NCBI GenBank assembly: GCA_018398765.1
Contig: JAHBMJ010000444.1
Coordinates: 1 to 17,500 of the forward strand
DNA length: 17,500 bases
Reading direction: 5' to 3'
From: Chromera velia
Lineage: Eukaryota; Sar; Chromeraceae
The position numbers were made by a program, and so were the translations under genes. The notes beneath the pieces are model-generated. The model was given only the letters and a program-made list of their open reading frames with translations, was not told the origin of the DNA and did no database searches. Below are positions 8,692 through 17,222 of the stretch, piece after piece. The stretch's first letter is position 1; each line of letters opens with the position of its first letter.

Positions 8692-10237
8692 TGTGTGTGT
8701 TCTTGTTTTTTTGACAGCACACGCGGCTGTGCACAGAGAGCTGAATGGATCCAACAAACAAATCATGCAGAGCAGCAAATCAGCATGGGGCACTGGGACG
8801 CAACAACAAGTCGAAACGCACTCTCGTCCCTCGTGAGCACAGAAGTGCAATTCAATAACGAATACTGGTCACATGAATATGAGACCTTGTACCCACGTTT
8901 ACGTCTTTCGTCCCTGATCGAACCCTCGCTTGTTCTTCAGAAACCTGATGGTCAACTTTTGTCGGAGATTTGCATGCACAGACGTACATTTCCTTCACTG
9001 ACGTTTGGAGACATCGTACGCATGCATTGACGCGCATCAAACGCCTCACCTCCTGTCTCCGCCTCCACGCCGAGTTGAAGCCTCGGTCATGCAATCGCAT
9101 CCGGCACGGCCGAGAGCAGTACCAGAGAGAGATGAGGATCCCTCCAACGCAAACCAGAAGAACAACGTCGATTGCAACGAAGAGGGCGAAGAACGGTTTC
9201 TTCCACACGCTGCTTTCTTTCTTTTTAGTTTGATGTCGTTTGGATGATGGCGTCAGAAATCTGTGTGAAGTGGTGCCCGTACCTTCCAATCCAGAAGCGT
9301 CCATTCTCCCAGAATCCGGCTGAATACCCCTCACATGCCTCCTCAGGTTGTGTCATGTTTTTCGTCAACTGACGGCAGTGCTCTTTGGGAGGAGGCGGGA
9401 AGTCTTTGTCATAGGCGACGTTGTTTGGGAGACAGCAGGGAACAACGTGCTCATATCTTCTCTCCTTTTCTGGTCCTTCTTTCGTGAGAGCCCTGCAGTC
9501 GACACCCACGTCTCTGATGCAGCAGCGCTGTGCCTCCTGGTCCACCCTTGATTCTGCCTCAGCAATGCAGCACCCCCCTCTGGATTCGTGCGGCCACCAA
9601 CTTCTCTTGTGCGGCTTTGGCACAACAGCGTAGAATGGGTTGGGCAAAATGTGGCCGCATGAGTGCCTGCCTCCATGATTACCAGGTTCGCAGCATTTGC
9701 CATCGCACAAGGGAACACTGCAAATTTGAAAGCACCAAACAGCAAGAGCTAAGAATGAAACCAGCGGGCACAAAAAGGCTCAGAGCGAAGATTGGACGGC
9801 TACACTTCCGCAGAGACAAATCATGTTCGGACCATGTAGACGGAAGAGAAGACTTGTCCATTGAGGACAGGCAGTAGAGTGACAGGGCAAAGGGAAAGAG
9901 AGGAACAGAGGACAAGAGGACAGGACCCCACGAACATATTTTGATTCACTCCATGCGTCGATCTGTATGCATCTGTAAACGGCACACAGCGAGAACGGAA
10001 GAATGCTGACTCTTTCTCACAGCAGGCGAAGCTGCAGTCTTTCTTCTTTTCACACTTCAGAAGGCTGAGGTCCGAGCTGCAGCAGCATCTTTTCTCTTGC
10101 AAAAGTCCGGAAGGGCACACTCCTTCCGAGGTCTCCTCCTCACACCGATAGATGTAAGGATCCTTTCCGAAGGCCTGATCCTGGTTAAGGCATAGCCAAA
10201 GACCTAGAAACCAGGTAACAGAGGCAAACAAGCTCAT
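8159..10237 (-). CDS. Unrecognised Cys-rich single-pass membrane protein (four-exon model)
   Basis: Model on the minus strand: exon 1 10237-9927, exon 2 9717-9283, exon 3 9209-9050, exon 4 8617-8159. Phases agree at all three junctions and give 454 residues. Residues 1-24 (MSLFASVTWFLGLWLCLNQD...) look like a signal peptide. Residues 25-248 hold about 23 Cys, many as CC pairs and one CCC, in a repeating CC-x(7-18)-C pattern, with one NMT glycosylation site. Exon 3 carries the membrane helix (about 255-277, FFALFVAIDVVLLVCVGGIL) followed by a basic stop-transfer stretch. Exon 4 is a Gly/Glu-rich tail. The exon 2-3 junction is strong (AAG|GTACGG, 73-base intron, GCAG), as is the exon 3 donor (GAG|GTGAGG). 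The exon 1-2 donor (GG|GTCCTG) is weak; alternatively exon 2 starts a separate protein at Met 9773, which also begins with a hydrophobic stretch. The end of exon 4 is the least certain. I do not recognise the family; a surface receptor or adhesin role would be a guess. Confidence 0.55.
8489..8572 (-). repeat. 42-bp tandem duplication inside coding exon 4
   Basis: 8489-8530 and 8531-8572 are two copies of one 42-base unit with six mismatches by eye. Because 42 is 14 codons, the duplication keeps the reading frame and yields two IEEGTA-type 14-residue repeats in the predicted cytoplasmic tail. Confidence 0.85.
8653..8701. repeat. (CT)n-(GT)n compound repeat in intron of minus-strand gene
   Basis: Eleven CT units followed by about fourteen GT units. 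It lies in the 8618-9049 intron, so in the transcript it is an (AC)n(AG)n tract just upstream of the ATGCAG acceptor, where a pyrimidine tract would be expected. Confidence 0.9.
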
Positions 10238-11013
10238 TCTGACACACGGAGATGGTGCTGCAGAGTCAAAAGAAGAGAGTGTCGGGGTGGAGGTACCGGA
10301 ATACAAACATAAATACATACACAAACACGAAGAGATGCGAGCGTACACTGCGGCAGACTCAACCTCTTAGAAGGCCTGTCACATTTTAGCTGTGACCCGG
10401 CTGCTTTGAATTCTGCTGAATTTTGTGTCAGCACTTATGTGACAAACAGGTGACACATCTTAACTCGGACATACCCGGGCCCCCGCATTCAAACGGCGCA
10501 TTGGGCCAGAATGGTGAAAAAGTGTCCCGGCTTGCCTTAAGGCTTGTTGAGCGTTGGGGGCAGTGGCAAGACTGCAGGACAAAAGGACCCCGTAAAACCT
10601 GCTTGGTCGGCTCTTTTAGGAAAGTTTGAAGATGTTTGAGGGATGTTTTCGCACTTGAGAGAGTTCGCACGGAGCGATCGCGAAAACCATTTTGCGTATA
10701 TGCTTTTTTTTTCGCGAAAGCCACATCGTCGAATTTTCGGATTTTGCGAGCTCCGCGATCCGCGACTTGAAAGCTCAAAAACCAAAACTTAATTGCATGG
10801 AACCTCAATTTTCAAACTGGAATCGATGCACTGCTCATGCACCGATATACGCGTGAAGAAAGCTTGGATACCGTCTCTTCCGTCTCTCACACCTGAGTGT
10901 GTAATCCCTCCAGTGTGTTATCCCAGAACGCTCCATCCCAGCATACAGTCTTTTGAGCAGCTGAGCTCAACTTTATAAGTCCTCTGAATCGGACAGGAGC
11001 ACCAGCTTTGATC
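10238..11013. promoter_or_regulatory. Divergent intergenic region between Cys-rich gene and pantothenate gene
   Basis: The two start codons (10237 minus, 11014 plus) face away from each other across 776 bases, so both promoters must lie here if the models are complete. A TATAA at 10974-10978 sits 36 bases before the plus-strand ATG. Between 10674 and 10765 there is a cluster of CG-rich palindromic words: GCGATCGCGAAAA, the perfect palindrome TTTCGCGAAA (10710-10719), and CCGCGATCCGCGA. Open frames on either strand here match nothing I recognise. Confidence 0.45.
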
Positions 11014-13103
11014 ATGTCCTACGTGGGAGGTCCCACATCATCCACCTCGGAGGGCGGGGGAGCCTCCTCCCTCTGCTTCGGCAATTTCATGAGCTTCGAG
11101 CCCCAACTGAAGAGTCTGAAGCTTGAGGACCTGCTTGGAAGGAAGAAGGCAGGATGCAAGATCACCATGATCACAGGTGTGCCCTTGTGAAGTGGTAGGC
11201 GCTTCTCTGTTCGTCCTTGCCGTCTCCACGAAGATCCATACCGACTTTCAGTGTACCCACCCGTCTCTGTCCCTGTCCCTGTCCACCTGGGCCGCGGCCT
11301 TGGTGCGTGGCTGTCTCTTGCCCCTCCTTTCCTGGCAATAACTTGCACCACCGCCAACAGTTTCCACTTCCAACCAATCATTCTCTTTGCCTGACTCACT
11401 CAATCATGCATTCACTCATTCATGTATCCAGCCATCCCCTTTCCCCCCTCTCATCACTTACTGACTGACTCCGGTGCTCACCCACTGACTCAAGTGTGCC
11501 CTAATTACGCTTGCGTGTCTCTTCAGCCTACGACTACCTCAGCGGGCGCATTGCAGACGCAGCAGGTCAGCTTCCGTCCAGCCTTCGGGCACGGGAAGGG
11601 TGGGGCAGTCGGTCTTCATGGGAGGGACATAACACGGTAGTAACGTGCCTTTCACCGTCACACACCCCGCTCCTCTCCACCTCCGACCATGAACACCCGT
11701 GTGTGCAGCCATTGACATGGTCCTGGTTGGGGACAGCCTCGGCAACGTGGTTCTTGGGCATTCGAGAACAGACAAGGTCAGTCAATCCGTTGGGAGGCAC
11801 TGGGGAGGACCGAGTCCTCACTGCGCGGCAGGTTCACGGATGGTTTGTTTTTTAGAAACAAAGTCCGCCTTTCTCTCCCTCGTTTCTCTTGTCTGTGGAA
11901 TCGAAAGTGAATCTTGATTCAGCTTTCTGTTTTGTTGTCCTCCGCTACTCCTTTCCCAACTCCCTCTGTCTCCCCCTCCTTTATCCATCCGTCCTGTTTT
12001 CCTGCGCTTTTGCAAGTAAGCAGGTGACCATGGAAGATATGCTGCACCACACAAGGGCTGTCACTAGAGGATGTAAACGGTGGGTGGCAACACTGCCCCC
12101 TCCCTCATTGACTTCTTGTGCTTCATTGGACTCCCTTTTCTCCTTCCCCAACCGTCGAACCTCATCTCACGTGTTCGCATCTCTCCAAATCCCCCCCTTG
12201 TGAAGGCGGGCTTCCGTACTTTCTGTGCCTTTTTCCTCTTCCCATCCTCTCGTTTCTCCAAATGTCTCGATTCTTCTCTCTGTCTGACCTTTAACTTGAT
12301 CAACTCTTCTTTCCGTGTCAGAATATCCAAATCAGCGAAGGGGTGCAGAATAGCTCATTTCTTCTCTTCTCTTCTCTTCTCTTCCCTTCCCTTCTCCCTT
12401 CCTTGCATCCCCCGTTCTTCCAACATGAGAGACGGCAGCGCCTTTGTAGTAGGAGACCTTCCTTTCGGGTCGTGTTGCACAGTCGAGAAAGCCCTTGAGA
12501 ACGCACACGCACTGATGAGGGAGGGATGCCACGCCGTCAAACTGGAGGGCCCTCTTCTTGCACAAATTCAGGTCGGCCATTCCTCTCTGCCTCGATTTCC
12601 GTCAGACTTCATGTTTGTCTCACTTTCTCCTTCTTGGTTTACTCTCCTGTCTGTTCTTTGTAGAAGAACAAAAAGAAAGGGTGGAGGGAGAGCAGAGGCT
12701 CTGCCCCTCTTCCGAAACGGCTTTTCGTTCTCGCCCTCCCCATCCTCACAGAGATCTATGGGCTCATTCACTCCCTCTCTCCCTCTCTTCTACGTTCATG
12801 CAGGCGATCTCTCAGTTCGTGCCTGTCGTTGCCCATCTGGGACTGCAACCTCAAACGGCGTCGTCCTTCGCATCGAGGGGTCGGACGGCAGACGAAGCCA
12901 TTGTCAGTCCAGCTGGTTCGCTCCTGAAACGCAGCCCTTTTGTTTGTTTTTTCTGTGCCACTGGATCCTCTCCCCTCTCTTTCTTATCTGATTTTCGGGT
13001 GGTATTTTTTTTCGCGCTGGTGTCGCCATGCATCATTCGGATGATGTGAAGGGTCAACGTCAAGTGTGTGTGTGTGTGTGAGTGTGTGATCATGTGCCTG
13101 CCA

Positions 13104-13148
<45 letters not shown>

Positions 13149-13521
13149 ATTTTCTCTTGCAATTTTCCTGACCAATCGACGTAGTGACTGACTGGCTGGC
13201 TGCCTCTGCAGACTCTGCTTGAGGATGCAAGAGCCGTTGAAGCCGCAGGAGCCAGTTTCCTCGTGTTGGAAAAGGTAGCGGCAGAGGTAGCGCAGGAGAT
13301 CACGAGTTCCCTCTCCATCCCGACAATCGGTATCGGGGCCGGGAACGTGACGGACGGCCAGGTCCTTGTGTGGCATGACGTGTTGGGCCTCTGTCCGCCC
13401 GGATTTCCGAAAATTAAATTCGCCAAAACATTTGGAGGAGAGCCGGGATGGGGGTGGAAGGCCGCACTCCATGCTGTGGAGGAGTATGCAGAAGCAGTCA
13501 CACGAGGGATCTTTCCGGGAC
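11014..13521 (+). other. panB: PanB domain (ketopantoate hydroxymethyltransferase)
   Basis: Transfers a hydroxymethyl group from 5,10-methylene-tetrahydrofolate to 2-oxoisovalerate. Visible family motifs: ITAYDY across exons 1-2, VLVGDSLG with the Mg-binding Asp at 11732-11734, [25 protein letters not shown] with the second Mg-binding Asp at 12455-12457, AVKLEG with its Lys/Glu at 12542-12547, [16 protein letters not shown] with the catalytic Glu at 13269-13271, and [10 protein letters not shown] followed by DGQVLVWHD. The usual YDSTLPVT loop is replaced by HSRTDKVT. All residues I associate with metal and substrate binding are kept, so this domain should be active. The length, about 260 residues, is normal for the family. 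Confidence 0.93.
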
Positions 13522-16500
13522 AACCTCAGACTTTCTACATGGGAGCTGCAGCACGTGAGGATTTTGAAAAACGCCGAGGAGGCCGACTGCTGCCTCCGGC
13601 GTGTAACCTCAGAGGCGCCGTAGGAGGTTCTGCGTCTTCTCCGGGAGTGACGCCCGTCTCCGGCCAGGGAGACGGATCCACGCCCCCCTGCTCGGAGCCC
13701 TGGCGTCCCCCCTCTACAGCCACAGGACGGCATGCGCAAGCACAGGGGGAATCTGCTCCGTTCGAAAGTGTCGGTTCTCCCTCTCGCATTCATGGAGGGG
13801 TCGGATTGGCCAATGGAGGGGGGACAGGAGGGGTGAGGGCGAATGGGGGGAATGAGATGCTGAGAAATGTGGCTAACGGGGGATCAGCAGGGCCTCCGGT
13901 GATCGTTCCGAATGGGCCCGGGGGAGGGATGTCGTTGGGTTTTCGTCGTGTGGCTGTGGTCGGGTGTGGGAGTTTGGGGAAGTTGGTTGGGTGGAGTATC
14001 GCTGGTGTGACTGGGGTGAAGGTTTCGGTGGTGTGTCGGAGACAAGAACAGGTGGACCGAATTTTGACCAGGGGGGGGATTGAGTGTGAAGACGCGGACG
14101 GAAAGAGCGCAGGGGTGCGGGAGGTGACGGCCGGGGTGGCGTCTGACTTCCATTCTGGTCGGTCTCTCTGATGCTGCATCGATTTTTCCCCCTGTATCGT
14201 TTTGGCTTCGGTGTTGGGAGCTTTCAAGGCACTTGGGTTGCGAGAGTGAATACGAGCTTCTGTGGTAGTTAGAGAAAAATAATTGTTGAAGTGACTTTCT
14301 TGCACATGTGTTTGGATGCAGGAAGCGCTGACCTCGTTGTGGTAGCAGTGAAGAGTTTTGACACCCAGGGAGCAGCAGAGATTGCAGCTCGCCTGTGTGC
14401 TCCTGAGGGGGCCGTTTTGTCGCTGCAGAACGGGTTGAGTCATGTGGGGGTGCTTCGAAAGGCTTTGGCGAAATCCGCCAGGAGTGCAGGGGGGCCCTGT
14501 CTGCTTCTTGGCACGTGCACAGCGGGGGCTGCACCTGGAGCTGCAGACGGAGATGGAAGCGGTGGCGCTGTGGACCCCTCTCGTGTTTCTTTCCGGGGTC
14601 GGGGTCGTTTTGTTGTGGGTCTGATGGGTGATGGAGAGGGTTTTCAAAGAGGGAGGGGGGGGGCGTCGGGTCCTGGTGAGGTGGCAGAGGCAGCAGCTTC
14701 TCTGCTGAGAAGTGCAGAGATGGATGCTGAGGCTGTATCTGAACAGGTGGGCAGGAAAAGAAAAATGGATCAGGGGGGGGGTCTGTGTGTTTGTCGAGAG
14801 GATCAGTGCCTTGCATCTCTTCTCTGCACACATGCCTCTCTCTCACGTAACTCTCTCACTGCTCCCTCCACTCACTCGGCAGCCCGTTGACGGACAAATG
14901 AGCGAGCAATCTGGCGTGTGCCACTTGAAGCTTTCTTTAGTCGTTTCTCTGATCAAGAACGACGGAGAGGGAAATTGTCTTAATCTCTTTCTTTCGAATG
15001 TCTCAACCAATATTTGAGGTACGCTGAGCGCAGATCTCTTGAAAATGTAAAAAGGTACAGGGAAGACCGCCGCTTGCATGAAACACACACGAATTTTTGC
15101 CTTGAACTGTTTGTGCTCATTTTTTCCTGCAGGAAGTTCTGCCTGCTCTTTGGTTGAAGGTGGCAGTCAATGGTAAGTGGACAGGGCAGCGAGGACAGGG
15201 ACAGTCAAGAATAGCGAGCGCCCTCTTCCTTCCCTCCCTCCCTGCATCCCTTCCTCCTTTACCTTCTCCCCTCCTCTACAGATCTGACAAGCATCTTTTT
15301 GCTGGACTCGCACTCACGGGGGGTGCTGTCTTCTCCCAACCGTCCCTCACTTCTCTTTCATCTCTCTTTGTCGAGGTCTGACTCGAAACTCCCCCTCTTC
15401 TTGTCCTTCCCTTTTTCTCTCCCTCAATTGCCTTCCTCTGCTTCTTCACCCGCATGCAGCTGCAATCAATCCCCTGACTGCCCTGATGGGAATCTGCAAT
15501 GGCGGGTTGGAGACTCAGCCTCTTTCAACAGTGGCAGCAGCAATTGCCGAGGAGGTCAGCATCGGGGTGTCTCTCTCTCGCCCCCTTTTTCTTTTTGCTC
15601 TTGTCTTTTTGTCTGTTGACTGTTTCATCGGATCACATCTCTTTCCTTTTTTCTTCTTCATCGGAAGAACTGTATTCATCTTTCTGCATAAAGAAGATGG
15701 ACTCCTTCGGTTCAACAGGCGCTTATCTATGCAACAGCTTTCTTTCAGGACTCACCAGTGCCCTTTCCTTGAGTACGTGCAGGTTCGTGTGGTGGCTCGG
15801 TCGAAGGGAGTGCGGCTGTCGGAAGCCTCCGTGCGGAGCGCGTTGGAGTCCACAATCCGAGGCACAGCGAGAAATCAGTCGTCGATGCTCCAGGATGTAC
15901 AGAGAGGGTGCGTGCGTCGATCCGGCTGTCCCTCTTTCGTTCACGGGGCTGTATGTGAAGTATCAGCTCTCCTCTCTCCTCTCCGACTGACTCTCTCTTC
16001 CGTTCTTGTGTGTTCTCTCTCTGCTTCTCTCTGCAGTAGCCAGTCGGAGGTCAGGGCCATCTGCGGTGCTGTGGCTGAGGAGGCGCGGCGTAACGGCGTG
16101 GCTGCTCCCCTTTGTTCGCTTCTCTGCCTGATGGTTGAAGGCAAGCTGAAGCTGCAGCAACAACCACAGAGGCAGCAGCAGGAGCAACACTCGAAGAGCA
16201 GCACATACGACGGTTCTTCACCCGCCTGTGTCTCCCACCCGTCTCCTTCGAGCAACGGTCTGCAAGCAAACGGACACGCAGAGTATGTCTCAGCAGGAGC
16301 AAAAGTCTCTCACACTGCACGCACAACGTTGGTTCGTGACCCGAAAAAGCTCACCGCCCTCCGAAAGCAGGTGCCCCCCTCCAGCCGTGTCGTTTTCGTC
16401 CCCTTCCTTGGAGGGCTGCACCACGGTCACCTTGCACTTGTGGAGGATGCTCGAAGGCGGTGCGGGGAGGGTGGGCAGGTCTGGTGCTCGGTCTTCCTCA

Positions 16501-16811
16501 ACAGACTCCAATTTCAGTCTGCACAGGTAGGGCCGAAGAGTGTCTTTCGGGTTGAGCACATCTTTTGGCTTCATACGATGATGATGTACATGAACGGGGG
16601 ACCATATTTCTGAACACATCTTAGTTTCAGCTGGTAGAAAGGATCAAGGATTTGTAGAGAGAGGGAAAACATGTGGAGTTGTTAGAGGCGGAGAAACTTG
16701 CTGGCTGTGCCCTTTTTCGTGCGGTGATTCGTCTTGCTCAAATTCATGCTCACATCTGACGACTCACTGAAAGCATTAATTTGGATGGCAGTTGGACATC
16801 ACGTGGAAAGG

Positions 16812-16897
<86 letters not shown>

Positions 16898-17222
16898 GAC
16901 AAGGAGACGCGAGAGAAGCTCCTGCGCACAGAGACGGCAGTGGATCTCCAAGAAGAAAGACAAGTGCTTTGTGGTATTCCCTTTCTTCTTCTCTCCCTCC
17001 TCCTTGTCTGCCCGCATGCAGGACTTCGACACCTACCCGCATGCATTTACTTTCATACAGAACTCTTTTTCATACAGAAAGTAATATGAAAGTAAATGTC
17101 TGCCTGCATGCAGGACTTCGACACCTACCCGATGGATCTGCAGAGGGACGTGCAGATGCTGGAGGAGGCGGGGGTGGACGTTGTCTTTGCGCCCTCGTCA
17201 GAGGGAGTGTACAGCGATAAGG
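11014..17222 (+). CDS. Trifunctional pantothenate biosynthesis protein PanB-PanE-PanC (3' partial)
   Basis: Thirteen exons by eye: 11014-11176, 11527-11565, 11709-11776, 12024-12079, 12430-12571, 12804-12902, 13212-14157, 14322-14746, 15133-15172, 15460-15554, 15783-15907, 16037-16526, 17114-17222. Every junction is GT-AG and phase-consistent; together they encode 932 residues with no stop. Order: short N-terminal extension (1-32), ketopantoate hydroxymethyltransferase (about 33-292), a Gly/Pro/Ser-rich linker (about 293-432), ketopantoate reductase (about 433-770), a Gln/Ser-rich linker (771-825), and the first about 107 residues of pantothenate synthetase. The rest of PanC lies beyond the window. 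The domains follow pathway order: 2-oxoisovalerate to ketopantoate to pantoate to pantothenate. The N-terminus shows no obvious organelle presequence, so a cytosolic enzyme is likeliest, unless an upstream exon was missed. The start ATG at 11014 is the first in frame. The exon 5 acceptor reads ATGAG rather than CAG and is the weakest junction. Confidence 0.92.
13064..13143. repeat. (GT)n and (CT)n tracts in pan-gene intron
   Basis: A GT run at 13064-13080 and a pure CT run at 13110-13143 lie in the 12903-13211 intron; the CT run ends about 70 bases before the acceptor and can act as a pyrimidine tract. Confidence 0.9.
13941..16150 (+). other. panE: PanE domain (2-dehydropantoate 2-reductase)
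   Basis: Reduces ketopantoate to pantoate with NADPH. Exon 7 carries the Rossmann start [10 protein letters not shown] and, after the second strand, VCRR, a pair expected to hold the NADPH 2'-phosphate. Exon 8 has [13 protein letters not shown] and LSLQNGLSH; exon 9 has ALWLKVAVN with the conserved Lys at 15157-15159; exon 10 has AINPLTAL; exon 11 has [12 protein letters not shown]; exon 12 has [12 protein letters not shown] with the Glu at 16047-16049 that aligns with the Glu of the bacterial TEID motif. The domain is longer than usual because of Gly/Ala-rich inserts in exon 8 (about 14535-14690). Its small exons 9-11 would be easy to miss in automatic annotation. Confidence 0.9.
16812..16893. 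repeat. (CT)n-(CA)n compound repeat in pan-gene intron
   Basis: About twelve CT units followed by nearly thirty CA units with one TA interruption, in the 16527-17113 intron. It is pyrimidine-alternating on the coding strand. Confidence 0.92.
17005..17131 (+). repeat. Direct duplication of a 3' splice site with the start of exon 13
   Basis: 17005-17039 and 17097-17131 are 35-base direct repeats with one mismatch (C at 17013, T at 17105). Each contains TGCATGCAG or CGCATGCAG plus the first six codons of exon 13 (DFDTYP). Only the downstream copy continues as PanC; the upstream one runs into a TAA at 17082-17084. Two identical acceptors therefore compete. Confidence 0.93.
17044..17098. repeat. 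14-bp inverted repeat between the duplicated splice sites
   Basis: CATTTACTTTCATA at 17044-17057 is the exact reverse complement of 17085-17098, with a 27-base loop that itself holds two CATACAGAA words. The stem-loop occupies most of the DNA separating the direct repeats and could fold in the transcript. Confidence 0.9.

Larger units (their letters stand above)
16317..17222 (+). other. panC: PanC domain, N-terminal part (pantothenate synthetase)
   Basis: ATP-dependent ligase joining pantoate and beta-alanine. Exon 12 shows [11 protein letters not shown], then [20 protein letters not shown] with the HxGH nucleotide-binding histidines (second and third His of the run at 16422 and 16428, or 16419 and 16428 depending on register), then SVFLNRLQF. 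Exon 13 gives [20 protein letters not shown] and [16 protein letters not shown]. Two normally strict motifs deviate: PTMG is PFLG and FVNPxQF is FLNRLQF. The KMSKS-like and C-terminal parts are outside the window, so I cannot tell whether the domain is complete. Confidence 0.9.

Noticed and set aside
10428-10808. 126-residue minus-strand frame in the divergent promoter
   Set aside because: No recognisable domain, no splice links to the downstream gene, and it spans the CG-palindrome cluster.
12080-12991. 303-residue plus-strand frame through PanB exons and introns
   Set aside because: It contains exon 5 in frame but reads through pyrimidine-rich introns and leaves frame at exon 6; the spliced model with PanB motifs explains it better.
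13790-14846. Two long minus-strand frames opposite PanE
   Set aside because: They are shadows of the GC-biased PanE coding exon and the following intron; no start context, domain or codon pattern supports them.
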